From assembly GCF_014164785.1 (NCBI RefSeq), contig NZ_JACJFN010000004.1, positions 434,001 to 498,000 on the forward strand: a stretch of 64,000 bases of DNA, in the 5' to 3' direction. Positions 16,531 through 25,086 of the stretch are shown here, one piece after another (positions within the stretch are counted from its first letter, which is position 1; every line of letters starts with the position of its first letter). Position numbers and translations under genes: made by a program. The notes beneath the pieces are model-generated. The model worked only from the letters and a program-made list of their open reading frames with translations, was not told where the DNA came from and did no database searches. Source of the stretch: Aquipseudomonas guryensis. Lineage in GTDB: Bacteria > Pseudomonadota > Gammaproteobacteria > Pseudomonadales > Pseudomonadaceae.

Positions 16531-18874
16531 GTGGCAACCAGTTATCCAGCAGGGTGGCCAGGTCTTCGCGGCGGAAGGGTTTGGCCAGGTAATCGTTCAT
16601 CCCGGCTGCCTGGCAGCGTTCGCGCTCATCGGGCAGGGCATTGGCAGTCAGGGCGATGATCGGCAGGTTCGGCCAGCGGCCGTTCTGGCGAATGCGCCGG
16701 GTTGCCTCGTAGCCATCCATCACCGGCATGTTGCAGTCCATCAGCACCAGATCGACGGAATTCTTCTCCAGGTAGCTGAGCGCTTCGCCACCGTGAGCGG
16801 TCACCGCCACTTCGCAACCCAGCTTGGCCAGCATGCCTTTGGCCACCAGTTGGTTGACCGGATTATCTTCGACCAGCAGTACGCGGGCCTGGCGCAGCTT
16901 GTTGGGCTGTGCAGCGGGCTGGCTGGCGCTGCTGTCCAGGCGTGGCTGCAGCAGGCGCTGCAGGCTTTGCTGGAGGACGGCGCGGGCCAGGGGGCGGGCC
17001 AGTTGTTCGAACGGAGCCAGCGCACTGGTCTGTTCGCTGGAGAGGAAGCCGCCATAGGCCGAGATCAGCAGTAGCGGGGCGTTGCTGCTCTGGCGCAGCT
17101 CGGCCAGGCGCTCGGCACTGTCGCAGATCAGCAGGTCGGCCTGCAGGCCTCCCAGGTTGGCATCGCTGTCCAGGCGCTGATAGCTCACCCCCCAGTTGCT
17201 CAGCCAGCTACCCAGCAGCTCTGCCAGGCCACTGTTGGCCTGGCAGAAGGCGATGACTCGGGCCGACAGGGCAGGCCACTGCTGCGCCGGGGTATGGCTG
17301 GGCAGCGGCAGTTCGGCGCAGAACTGACTGCCGAAGCCCTCCTGTGAATTCAGGCTCAGTTTGCCCTGCATGGCTTCGCATAGGCGCCGGGTCAGGGCCA
17401 GCCCCAGGCCGGTGCCACCATATTGACGGGTGATGCCGACGCCGGCCTGGGTGAAGGGCTGAAAAATACGCGACTGGGCTTCCTGGGCGATGCCGATCCC
17501 GGTGTCGCTGACCAGGATGCGCACACTGCCGGCGCTGGGCGCGACGCGCACATCGACGCGGCCATAGCGGGTGAATTTGAGGGCGTTGGACAGCAGGTTG
17601 CTGACGATCTGCCGTACCCGGGTCGGATCGCCGAGCACCTGCGCTGGCAGGCGCGGGTCGAGCAGGCAGGTCAGCTCGACATTCGGCCCGGCGTTTTGCG
17701 ACAGCAGGCTGGCGGTGTCTTCGACCAGGCTGCCGAGGTCGAACGGGATGTGCTCCAGCTCCAGTTGGCCGGCCTCGAACTTGGACAGATCGAGGATATC
17801 GTTGAGTAGTTCCACCAGTACCTTGCCCGAATCATGGGCGATCGACAGCTGCTGGCGCTGCTCGACATTCAGCGGCCCGTCGAGGGACAGGGCGAGCATG
17901 CCGAGCAGGCCATTGAGTGGCGTGCGGATTTCGTGGCTCATGTTGGCGAGGAAGGCGGCGCGGGCCTGGGCCATGTCCAGGGCGGTGCGGCGGGCCTCTT
18001 CCAGTTCGCTGTTGGATAGGGTCAGGCGGGCGTTGGTGGCCTTCAGCTCGGCGGTACGCGCCGACACGATGTTTTCCAGCTCGGCCAGGTACTGGGTTAG
18101 CCGATCTTCGGCCTCGCGGCGCTGGTCGATTTCTTCGTGGATGTTGGCCAGCTGCTGGTTGGTCACTGCCACCAGGGTGCCGATCTCATCTTCTTCATGG
18201 CCGCTCGGGCAGGGCACGGGGGTGAAGTCGCGGCGCGGGTCGCGCTCGCTGAGGGCGCGAATCACGCCGACCAGGGGCTTGGTCAGCATGGCGTAGAACA
18301 GCACCAGGAGGATCAGTGACAGCAGCAGGCTGCGCACGAAGCCGGTCAGCAGGGTGAGCACGGCGCGGCGCAGGAAGTCGCTGCCGAAGGCGAAGGTGTC
18401 GACTTCCAGGCGCAGCATGCCGAGGGCTTCCTGTGGGGCGTGGCTGACGAACAGGTGGTCGACGAACTGGCGGCGTTCATCGAACAGGAAATCGCTGAAG
18501 ATCCGGTAGTCACTCTGGCTGGGCGCGCGCTCTACCGAGGCGAGGATCATGCCGCTGTTGTCGATGATTTCCGCGCGCATCACCGCCGGTGAGCGCAACA
18601 GGCCGAGGACCAGCTCTTGGGCCAGTTCGGCGTCGATGTTGTAGGCGATACGGGCAGCCGGGTTGTGGCTGATTTCCAGCAGGGAATTGATTTCCAGGTC
18701 GATGGCGGCGTCTTCGCTGGCATAATCCAGGCCGACCTGAATCAGGCTGAGCAGGGTTCCGAGGATAAACGCCACCAGCACCGTGATACTGGCCTGTTTG
18801 AACGACAGGCGGTGGGTGAGTGAGATATCCATGGATAGCAGGGCGATTCCTGAATTCGTGCGCCAGCCAAGCAT
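16514..18874 (-). CDS. sagS: Hybrid sensor histidine kinase/response regulator, SagS-like
   Basis: 786 residues from the ATG at 18874, which has AGGTG about ten bases upstream; an internal ATG at 18832 is the alternative. Membrane spans near residues 28-50 and 180-202 flank a periplasmic sensor region of about 130 residues. They are followed by HAMP, coiled coil, HisKA (AAFLANMSHEIRTPLNGLLG), HATPase (TGIGIA, GGTGLGLAL) and a C-terminal receiver (VLLVEDNPVNQ; phosphorylated Asp in VLMDCNMPVMDG). Position next to ospR/gpx matches P. aeruginosa sagS (PA2824), which governs surface attachment and the switch to biofilm through the HptB and BfiS pathways. Function here is inferred from that. Confidence 0.88.
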   Translation of the reverse strand: MLGWRTNSGIALLSMDISLTHRLSFKQASITVLVAFILGTLLSLIQVGLDYASEDAAIDLEINSLLEISHNPAARIAYNIDAELAQELVLGLLRSPAVMRAEIIDNSGMILASVERAPSQSDYRIFSDFLFDERRQFVDHLFVSHAPQEALGMLRLEVDTFAFGSDFLRRAVLTLLTGFVRSLLLSLILLVLFYAMLTKPLVGVIRALSERDPRRDFTPVPCPSGHEEDEIGTLVAVTNQQLANIHEEIDQRREAEDRLTQYLAELENIVSARTAELKATNARLTLSNSELEEARRTALDMAQARAAFLANMSHEIRTPLNGLLGMLALSLDGPLNVEQRQQLSIAHDSGKVLVELLNDILDLSKFEAGQLELEHIPFDLGSLVEDTASLLSQNAGPNVELTCLLDPRLPAQVLGDPTRVRQIVSNLLSNALKFTRYGRVDVRVAPSAGSVRILVSDTGIGIAQEAQSRIFQPFTQAGVGITRQYGGTGLGLALTRRLCEAMQGKLSLNSQEGFGSQFCAELPLPSHTPAQQWPALSARVIAFCQANSGLAELLGSWLSNWGVSYQRLDSDANLGGLQADLLICDSAERLAELRQSSNAPLLLISAYGGFLSSEQTSALAPFEQLARPLARAVLQQSLQRLLQPRLDSSASQPAAQPNKLRQARVLLVEDNPVNQLVAKGMLAKLGCEVAVTAHGGEALSYLEKNSVDLVLMDCNMPVMDGYEATRRIRQNGRWPNLPIIALTANALPDERERCQAAGMNDYLAKPFRREDLATLLDNWLPLTTTP

Positions 18875-18881
18875 AGCCCAT

Positions 18882-18905
18882 CACACCTGACTGTCGGCAG
18901 GTGTG
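18882..18905. promoter_or_regulatory. Inverted repeat between sagS and the DUF815 gene
   Basis: CACACCTG / CAGGTGTG, 8-bp perfect arms with an 8-base spacer, lies in the 48-base gap between the divergent genes. It could be an operator serving both, or a hairpin in the DUF815 leader. The right arm ends six bases before the GAGGAG ribosome-binding site. Confidence 0.45.
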
Positions 18906-18922
18906 CTTTTGAGGAGTGAGTC

Positions 18923-19813
18923 GTGGATTCCCGCTTGAATAGCTTTCTACAGCGTGCCGAGGAGGTGCTGGAGCGCCTAGATCCGCTGTTGCCGGTGCGT
19001 CGTGCGGCACTGGACTGGAATGTAACGGTTGCCGCGCGCTGGTTTCACGAGGGGCAGGGCGGCTACCTGCAGCCGTTGCAGGTCAGTCTGGATCTGAGCC
19101 TGGCCGATCTGGTCGGTATCGATGTGCAGCGCGAGCAGCTGGCGCGCAATACCCGCCAGTTCGTCAGCGGCCTGCCGGCCAACCATGTGCTGCTGTGGGG
19201 CGCGCGGGGCACTGGCAAGTCGTCGCTGGTGCGGGCGCTGCTGGCCGAATATGCCAAAGGTGGGCTGCGCCTGATCGAGATCGAGCGCGACTACCTGGCG
19301 GATTTGCCTCGGGTGGTCGAACAACTGGCCGGGCTGCCGCAGCGTTTCGTACTGTTCTGTGACGACCTGTCGTTCGAAGCCGGCGAGGGCGATTACCGGG
19401 TATTGAAAAGCGTGCTGGATGGCTCGCTGGAACGTGCCCCGGACAACGTGCTGCTATACGCCACCTCCAACCGCCGCCATCTGGTGCCGGAGAAGGAAAG
19501 CGACAACGATAACTGGCAGCGCGTCGAGGGCGAACTGCACCCCAGCGAGGCGGTCGAGGACAAGATCGCGCTGTCCGACCGCTTTGGTCTGTGGCTGTCC
19601 TTCTATCCCTTTACCCAGGAGCATTTTCTTGCCGTGGTGCGCCACTGGATCGAGGTGCTGGCTGCCCAGGCCGGTTTGCACTGGCAGTGGAGTCACGAGC
19701 TGGAAATCCTGGCCATTCGCTGGGCTCTGGGGCGTGGCAATCGCAATGGTCGCTGTGCCTACCAGTTTGCCCGTAGTTGGGTCGGCCAGCAGTTGCTGGA
19801 GAGTGCGCAATGA
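18923..19813 (+). CDS. DUF815-type AAA+ ATPase
   Basis: 296 residues from GTG 18923 with GAGGAG seven bases upstream. It has Walker A GARGTGKS (93-100), a Walker B-like FVLFCDDLSFE and a sensor-like ATSNRRHLVPE, the pattern of the DUF815 AAA+ family. Biochemical function is unknown for the family. The stop overlaps the start of the free-methionine-sulfoxide reductase gene (ATGA), so the two form an operon. Divergent from sagS. Confidence 0.9.
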   Translation: MDSRLNSFLQRAEEVLERLDPLLPVRRAALDWNVTVAARWFHEGQGGYLQPLQVSLDLSLADLVGIDVQREQLARNTRQFVSGLPANHVLLWGARGTGKSSLVRALLAEYAKGGLRLIEIERDYLADLPRVVEQLAGLPQRFVLFCDDLSFEAGEGDYRVLKSVLDGSLERAPDNVLLYATSNRRHLVPEKESDNDNWQRVEGELHPSEAVEDKIALSDRFGLWLSFYPFTQEHFLAVVRHWIEVLAAQAGLHWQWSHELEILAIRWALGRGNRNGRCAYQFARSWVGQQLLESAQ

Positions 19814-20292
19814 TCGATTTGACCGAAATCGGCCAAGGGCAGTCAGGCTATGCCTTGCTGGCTGCGCAGTTGGAGGCCTTGCTCGCAGGCGAGCGCGACT
19901 TGGTGGCCAACAGCGCACAGTTCGCCGCTTTTCTGTTCCATGAGCTGGAAGGGCTGAATTGGGCGGGTTTTTACCTGAATCGGGACGAGGAACTGGTGCT
20001 GGGGCCGTTCCAAGGCAAGGTGGCCTGTGTGCGTATCGCCTTTGGCCGTGGTGTTTGCGGAGCGGCGGCCAGCAGCCGGCAGACCCAGCGCGTCAATGAT
20101 GTACATGCCTTCCCTGGGCATATCGCCTGCGACAGTGCCTCTAATAGCGAACTGGTGGTGCCGCTGGTCAAGCATGACCGGCTGATCGGTGTGCTGGATC
20201 TGGACAGCCCGCACCTGCGGCGCTTCAGTGCTGAGGATCAGGCAGGGGTCGAGCGTCTGGCGGAGATTTTCCTGAGGCTGACCGACTGCTGA
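19810..20292 (+). CDS. msrC: Free methionine-(R)-sulfoxide reductase (GAF domain)
   Basis: 160 residues, a single GAF domain. The three conserved cysteines of the fRMsr family are present: C73 (VACVRI), C83 (GRGVCGAA) and C107 (HIACDSASNSE). These reduce free methionine-R-sulfoxide with thioredoxin. Together with msrB and gpx in the same 5 kb this makes a local cluster of oxidative-damage repair genes. Translationally coupled to the DUF815 gene by a 4-base overlap and followed by a strong terminator. Confidence 0.92.
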   Translation: MIDLTEIGQGQSGYALLAAQLEALLAGERDLVANSAQFAAFLFHELEGLNWAGFYLNRDEELVLGPFQGKVACVRIAFGRGVCGAAASSRQTQRVNDVHAFPGHIACDSASNSELVVPLVKHDRLIGVLDLDSPHLRRFSAEDQAGVERLAEIFLRLTDC

Positions 20293-20305
20293 ACCTTGCG
20301 CACAT

Positions 20306-20333
20306 AAAAAAGCCCGGCAATGCCGGGCTTTTT
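20306..20333. terminator. Bidirectional terminator between msrC and the convergent membrane-anchored gene
   Basis: Arms AAAAAGCCCGGCA / TGCCGGGCTTTTT with T-runs on both strands, 13 bases after the msrC stop and 13 before the convergent stop. Confidence 0.9.
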
Positions 20334-20346
20334 CTTGGACTGCTGC

Positions 20347-21114
20347 TCAGTCGTAGATGTTCTTCTTCTTCCAGTCGTCTTCCCCGAGCGACTGTAGGCC
20401 ATCGGTCAATTCGCTGTGCTCGTCTGGCGTGGGTTTGGCCTTTTCCAGAACCATGTCGTTGGCGCGGGCCAGCTGTTGCTCCAGCAGTTGCAGCTGGCTC
20501 TGGTAGCGGGCCGGATCGGGTTGTTTGCGCAGGTATTGCACGCCGCGCTCATAGGCAAGGCGTGCCTGGCCGGGCTGGCCTTGCTGCAAGGATTGCTGGC
20601 CGAGGTTGGTGAAGAATTCGTAATGTAGCTGTACGAGGATATGGCGGATCTCGCCGAGCCAGCGCTTGGCATCGTTGGCCGGCAGTGCGCCATCCTGTGC
20701 CGCGCGGGTGATCTGGCTATGGAAGTTTTCCAGGAGGAAACGCACTTCCTTGGCCTTGAGTTCCGTCAGGATCGGTTGCGGTGCATTGCGTACGGGTATG
20801 TCTTCGCCCTTGGCGACCATGTCGCGCAGTTCGGCAATGCGGTTGCGCAGGGCGGAGTTCTGTTTATCGAGAGGTAGCAGGCGGTCGCTGAACTGCAGTT
20901 CCAGGCGTGACAGCAGCAGCTTGAGTGCCGGACTCATCAACTGGCCGGGCATATTCTCGGACACATCGCGACTACGCCGTACGCGATCATTGAGGTCGGC
21001 CTTGAGTCGGGCCTTCTCCAGCTTGCTGCTCTCCACCATATGGTTGATGTAGCCGATGGCGATGAGTATCACGATGACGCCAACAACCAAGGCGGTGATA
21101 AGGAGTGGGGACAC
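20347..21114 (-). CDS. Conserved hypothetical membrane-anchored protein
   Basis: 255 residues from GTG 21114, preceded by GGGAG. One N-terminal membrane anchor (about residues 4-24) is followed by a long charged helical region with coiled-coil character (about 28-110) and TPR-like sequence around LGQQSLQQGQPGQARLAYER (about 168-187). The tail is acidic and ends in WKKKNIYD. Topology suggests a cytoplasmic domain tethered to the inner membrane. I do not recognise a function; by recall similar genes occur at the same place in other Pseudomonas. Confidence 0.75.
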   Translation of the reverse strand: MSPLLITALVVGVIVILIAIGYINHMVESSKLEKARLKADLNDRVRRSRDVSENMPGQLMSPALKLLLSRLELQFSDRLLPLDKQNSALRNRIAELRDMVAKGEDIPVRNAPQPILTELKAKEVRFLLENFHSQITRAAQDGALPANDAKRWLGEIRHILVQLHYEFFTNLGQQSLQQGQPGQARLAYERGVQYLRKQPDPARYQSQLQLLEQQLARANDMVLEKAKPTPDEHSELTDGLQSLGEDDWKKKNIYD

Positions 21115-21233
21115 CGATGAATCTCCCGAACGCTTGTTTTTCTCCCGAGTGTAGTGCCTTAGCCAATATGCTCATAGCGCTATATCAGTTTCCACACTGA
21201 ACTCATTGATTTGAAAAAAGTTTTGATTGAGGG

Positions 21234-21262
21234 TTGACGACCTCAAAGAGCATCCCTAGAAT
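21234..21262 (+). promoter_or_regulatory. Sigma-70 promoter of the tRNA-Glu/tRNA-Gly operon
   Basis: TTGACG (21234-21239) and TAGAAT (21257-21262) at an exact 17-base spacing, followed by a GCGCGCC discriminator typical of stringently controlled stable-RNA promoters. The first tRNA begins 74 bases downstream. Confidence 0.85.
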
Positions 21263-21336
21263 GCGCGCCACTCCCAACGCAGAAGCGGAAACGCAGAGCG
21301 AAAGGAGCCGGAAAGCTGTTGTAAGCTCCGGGCCAC

Positions 21337-21412
21337 GTCCCCTTCGTCTAGTGGCCTAGGACACCGCCCTTTCACGGCGGTAACAGGGGTTCGAGTCCCC
21401 TAGGGGACGCCA
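21337..21412 (+). tRNA. tRNA-Glu (anticodon TTC)
   Basis: 76 bases with encoded CCA. The acceptor GTCCCCT pairs with AGGGGAC. The anticodon stem CCGCC/GGCGG holds the loop CTTTCAC with TTC at 21371-21373, and the T-loop GTTCGAGTC is intact. Confidence 0.97.
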
Positions 21413-21417
21413 TATTT

Positions 21418-21493
<76 letters not shown>

Positions 21494-21497
21494 AATA

Positions 21498-21533
21498 AAC
21501 AAAAACGCCGCTCATTAGAGTGGCGTTTTTGTT
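21498..21533 (+). terminator. Terminator of the tRNA operon
   Basis: AACAAAAACGCC.CTC / GAG.GGCGTTTTTGTT arms around an ATTA loop; T-run inside the right arm, five bases after tRNA-Gly. Confidence 0.9.
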
Positions 21534-21556
21534 TGCGTGCGATTCAGTGCCATATA

Positions 21557-21590
21557 AAAAGGCCCGCACGGCATGGCCGGCGGGCCTTTT
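21557..21590 (-). terminator. Terminator for the PA2817-like gene
   Basis: AAAAGGCCCGC / GCGGGCCTTTT arms, usable on both strands. It lies just past the stop codon of the leftward gene ending at 21623. Confidence 0.8.
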
Positions 21591-21622
21591 CATTGTGGCT
21601 CCTTAGCTGGAGGGCTGGGCTA

Positions 21623-22033
21623 TCAGTGCTTGGGGCTTTCCGGCGGCAGGGCCAGCAGCTGCTTTTCCTGGGTCCAGTCGAAGGGCAGGCCATTGGCCTC
21701 GGCTTCATAACGGCGCTCGTCGAGGTTCTGGTACAGCTCGATTTCCTCGTCCGGCATGAAGTGCAGGCAGTCGCCACCGAAGAACCACAACAGATCGCGC
21801 GGCACCAGGTGGGCGATCTGCGGGTAGCGGTGGAAGATCTGGCTGATCAGGTCCTGGCCCAGGTACAGGCTGTTCTCGGGGTCTTTCGGCAGTTCCACCA
21901 GCAGTTCGTCATAGCGCTCGAGGAACAGGCCGTGGGTATCGTCTTCCACCAATTCGGCTTCACCCAGGGCAACCAGGATGCCGCGCAGGTGGGTGAGCAG
22001 GGCGAGGTGGTGATCGAGGTGGGTGGAGGCCAT
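21623..22033 (-). CDS. PA2817-family conserved hypothetical protein
   Basis: 136 residues, acidic and soluble, with no signal peptide or membrane span. Characteristic segments are PRDLLWFFGGDCLHFMPDEE (about 78-97) and a C-terminal FDWTQEKQLLALPP. I recall a Pseudomonas-specific family of this size named after PA2817; function unknown. It is followed by its own hairpin terminator and divergent from the transglutaminase-like gene. Confidence 0.75.
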   Translation of the reverse strand: MASTHLDHHLALLTHLRGILVALGEAELVEDDTHGLFLERYDELLVELPKDPENSLYLGQDLISQIFHRYPQIAHLVPRDLLWFFGGDCLHFMPDEEIELYQNLDERRYEAEANGLPFDWTQEKQLLALPPESPKH

Positions 22034-22231
22034 GGCAATGATCCTGATTGAAAACGAGCGCGGCAGTATAGGGCGCCAGGCGCCTGCTGTCCCGGCTTGC
22101 TGGTGAGCACTCTTCTATATAGGTAGCGGTTGTCGGGACGACATGGCGACAAGGCCGGTGAGCTTGGCCGGATCGCCGCTTTCGCCGCACTGCTGCCTCG
22201 ATAGACTGGGACAAAGCCTTGGGAGCGAGCC

Positions 22232-22906
22232 ATGCCGTCCTACCTTCAAGCCGGTCAGTTCATCGATAGCGACCATCCGCTGGTAGTCGAGTTCAGCGAA
22301 ACCTGGCGCGGCGCGAGCCTTGATCCGCGCGAGCAGGCGGTCAGCCTGTATTACGCGGTACGTGACCAGATCCGCTACAACCCCTACAGCTTCAGCCGCG
22401 ATCCCGAAACCCTGAAGGCCAGCCATGCGCTGGTCGCCGGCGAGTCCTATTGCGTGCCCAAGGCACTGCTACTGGCGGCCTGCGCCCGGCATTGCGGCAT
22501 CCCGGCACGCATCGGTCTGGCCGATGTGCGCAATCACCTGTCCAGCCCGCGCCTGCTGGAGATACTGCGCAGCGAAGTGTTTGCCATGCATGGCTATACC
22601 GAACTGCTCCTCGATGGGCGCTGGGTCAAGGCCACGCCGGCGTTCAACCTGGCCCTGTGCAAGGTGTTCAAGGTGGCGCCGCTGGAGTTCGATGGACGCT
22701 CGGATAGCGTGTTCCACCCATTCAATCAGCAGGGCGAGCGCTACATGGAGTACCTGGCCGATCACGGCCAGTTTGACGACTTGCCGGAGACCCTGTTCTT
22801 CGGGCATCTGCAGCACTGCTACCCGCATTTGTTCGCCGCCGATTCGGCGTTTCTACGCGGCGATCTGCAAGCCGAAGTGGCCGCCATGCAGGCTATCGAT
22901 AGTTAA
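22232..22906 (+). CDS. Transglutaminase-like (cysteine protease fold) family protein
   Basis: 224 residues. C74 in GESYCVPKA followed by a helix (LLLAACARHCGIPAR) and H120 in FAMHGYTEL give the Cys-His pair of the transglutaminase-like superfamily. The third position, usually Asp, falls in WVKATPAFN, where no Asp is seen; this variation is common in bacterial members. The likely role is peptide or isopeptide hydrolysis, substrate unknown. Soluble, with no signal peptide. Confidence 0.8.
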   Translation: MPSYLQAGQFIDSDHPLVVEFSETWRGASLDPREQAVSLYYAVRDQIRYNPYSFSRDPETLKASHALVAGESYCVPKALLLAACARHCGIPARIGLADVRNHLSSPRLLEILRSEVFAMHGYTELLLDGRWVKATPAFNLALCKVFKVAPLEFDGRSDSVFHPFNQQGERYMEYLADHGQFDDLPETLFFGHLQHCYPHLFAADSAFLRGDLQAEVAAMQAIDS

Positions 22907-22978
22907 CATCAGCATTCGCGACTTTTTTCTTGTGCCCAGGCTGGGTAGGGTGCAGGCCATCCACGCTCCGCTAACCTG

Positions 22979-23177
22979 AGAACCAGCTTACGATCTCCTG
23001 ACTGTCGGCCATACCGCGTTAAAAATGCCCTCGGAATGCTCATTTACAGCTCGTAAACTCCGCTTCCTCGGCCATTTGATTCGCTAGCGCTCACCCTTCG
23101 GGCCAGCCTGCGGCTGTTACTCCCGTTGGTCGTTGCGCCTTGTCTGGCTCTAATTCAGAAGATCGTAAACAGGTTCT
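22979..23177. repeat. MITE-like non-coding element with 23-bp terminal inverted repeats
   Basis: Left end 22979-23001 and right end 23155-23177 are inverted copies that match at about 20 of 23 positions (core TTACGATCT / AGATCGTAA). The 199-base unit has no plausible gene and fills most of the gap 22907-23248. Part of the interior (GCGTTAAAAA) resembles sequence near 55120, and a copy of the terminal repeat occurs alone at 44045-44067, so it belongs to a dispersed family. No target-site duplication is evident. Confidence 0.65.
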
Positions 23178-23248
23178 GATGCATAGATTGCAAAGACTGC
23201 GGCGCGTCCCTATCTAAGTTTCTTCTTTATGGTGAGTACCTAGCCCTC

Positions 23249-24181
23249 ATGAGTTCCGCTCTGTCCATCCGGCAGTTGACCAAGACCTACGGCAATGGCT
23301 TCCAGGCCCTCAAGGGCATCGATCTGGAAGTAGCCGAAGGCGACTTCTTTGCCTTGCTCGGCCCCAACGGTGCCGGCAAGTCCACCACCATCGGCATTCT
23401 GTCCACCCTGGTGAACAAGAGCGGCGGTACGGTCGAGGTGTTCGGTCACGACCTCGATCGCGACCCTTCCGGCCTCAAGCGTTGCCTGGGCGTGGTGCCG
23501 CAGGAGTTCAACTTCAGCCAGTTCGAGAAGGTCTTCGACATCGTCGTGACCCAGGCCGGCTACTACGGCATCCCGCTGAAAGTGGCCAAGGAGCGCGCCG
23601 AGCAGTACCTCAACCAGCTCGGCCTGTGGGACAAGCACGACGTGCCCGCGCGCATGCTCTCCGGCGGCATGAAGCGCCGTCTGATGATCGCCCGCGCGCT
23701 GGTCCACGAGCCGCGCCTGCTGATTCTCGACGAGCCCACCGCCGGGGTGGACATCGAGTTGCGCCGCTCGATGTGGAGCTTCCTCACCGAGCTGAACCAG
23801 AAGGGCATCACCATCATCCTCACCACCCACTACCTGGAGGAGGCCGAGCAGCTCTGTCGCCACATCGGCATCATCGACCACGGCAGCATCGTCGAGAACA
23901 CCAGCATGAAGGCGCTGCTCAAGACCCTGCACGTGGAAACCTTCCTCCTCGACCTCAAGGAGGCGCAACTGGTGGCGCCGCAACTGCTGGGCTACCCGGC
24001 GACCCTGGTCGACCCGCACACCCTGGAAGTGCAGGTGGAAAAAGACCTCGGCATCACCGAGCTGTTCCGCCAGCTGGCGGCGCAGAAGGTCGAGGTGTTG
24101 AGCCTGCGCAACAAGAGCAATCGCCTGGAGGAACTGTTCGTTTCCCTGGTGGAGAAGAACCTGGCCAAGGTGGCGAAATGA
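23249..24181 (+). CDS. ABC exporter ATP-binding protein (YadG type)
   Basis: 310 residues. Walker A GPNGAGKST (38-46), Q-loop VVPQEFNFS, signature LSGGMKRR, Walker B LLILDEPTAGVD and switch His in LTTHYLEEA are all present. The C-terminal 70 residues form the extra domain seen in the ABC-2 exporter ATPases YadG and NodI. It is coupled to the permease gene by a 4-base overlap (ATGA). The exported substrate is unknown. Confidence 0.9.
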   Translation: MSSALSIRQLTKTYGNGFQALKGIDLEVAEGDFFALLGPNGAGKSTTIGILSTLVNKSGGTVEVFGHDLDRDPSGLKRCLGVVPQEFNFSQFEKVFDIVVTQAGYYGIPLKVAKERAEQYLNQLGLWDKHDVPARMLSGGMKRRLMIARALVHEPRLLILDEPTAGVDIELRRSMWSFLTELNQKGITIILTTHYLEEAEQLCRHIGIIDHGSIVENTSMKALLKTLHVETFLLDLKEAQLVAPQLLGYPATLVDPHTLEVQVEKDLGITELFRQLAAQKVEVLSLRNKSNRLEELFVSLVEKNLAKVAK

Positions 24182-24957
24182 GTCCCGAACTGCGTTCCAA
24201 CCTGATCGCCCTGCAGACCATTGTCGTGCGCGAGGTGCGCCGCTTCACCCGCATCTGGGCGCAGACCTTGTTGCCGCCGGCGATCACCATGGCCCTGTAC
24301 TTCGTCATCTTCGGCCGTTTGATCGGCAGCCAGGTCGGCGATGTCGGCCAGTACAGCTACATGGAGTTCATCGTGCCGGGGCTGATCATGATGTCGGTGA
24401 TCACCAACTCCTACAGCAACGTGGTGTCGAGCTTCTTCAGCAGCAAGTTCCAGCGCAATATCGAGGAGCTGCTGGTGTCGCCGGTGTCGCCGCACACCAT
24501 CCTCATCGGCTATGTCGTCGGCGGCATGCTGCGCGGCCTGGCGGTGGCCTTTATCGTCACGCTGTTGTCGCTGTTCTTCACCGACCTGCAGGTGCACCAC
24601 CTGGGTGTGACCGTGCTGGTGATCATCCTCACCGCGATCACCTTCGCCCTCGGCGGTTTCATCAACGCGGTGTATGCGCGCAACTTCGACGATATCTCGA
24701 TCATCCCGACCTTCGTGCTGACGCCGCTGACCTACCTGGGCGGGGTGTTCTACTCGATCAGCCTGCTGCCGGAGTTCTGGCAGACGGTGTCTCTGGCCAA
24801 CCCCATCCTGCATATGGTCAACGCCTTCCGTTACGGCATCCTCGGCGTCTCCGACATCAATATCGGCGTCGCCATCGGCATGATGCTGCTGGCCAGCAGC
24901 GTGCTCTACATCGTCTGCATTCGCTTGCTGCAGAGCGGGCGGGGCATGCGGCAGTAG
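24178..24957 (+). CDS. ABC-2 type permease (YadH type)
   Basis: 259 residues with about six membrane spans (for example around 27-46, 58-80, 106-130, 140-162, 170-190, 226-248). It contains the ABC-2 motif LANPILHMVNAFRYGILG before the last span. It forms the membrane part of the exporter with the preceding ATPase, whose gene overlaps it by 4 bases. A long inverted repeat sits on its stop codon. Confidence 0.9.
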   Translation: MSPELRSNLIALQTIVVREVRRFTRIWAQTLLPPAITMALYFVIFGRLIGSQVGDVGQYSYMEFIVPGLIMMSVITNSYSNVVSSFFSSKFQRNIEELLVSPVSPHTILIGYVVGGMLRGLAVAFIVTLLSLFFTDLQVHHLGVTVLVIILTAITFALGGFINAVYARNFDDISIIPTFVLTPLTYLGGVFYSISLLPEFWQTVSLANPILHMVNAFRYGILGVSDINIGVAIGMMLLASSVLYIVCIRLLQSGRGMRQ

Positions 24958-25002
24958 GGGCTGTTTCCGTCGCGGCCGTGAACGAAACGGGAACAGCCCC
25001 TA
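24955..25002. repeat. Long inverted repeat at the end of the ABC exporter operon
   Basis: TAGGGGCTGTTTCCGT (24955-24970) and ACGGGAACAGCCCCTA (24987-25002) pair at 15 of 16 positions. The first arm includes the permease stop codon. There is no T-run, so it may be an mRNA-stabilising hairpin or a dispersed repeat rather than an intrinsic terminator. Confidence 0.65.
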
Positions 25003-25086
25003 GTACATGAGGTAACACTTTCGGCGGTCGGCAGCTGGCGCAACCGCCGTTAGACTCGACCGCTTGGACAACAAAGAGGTCGATCG

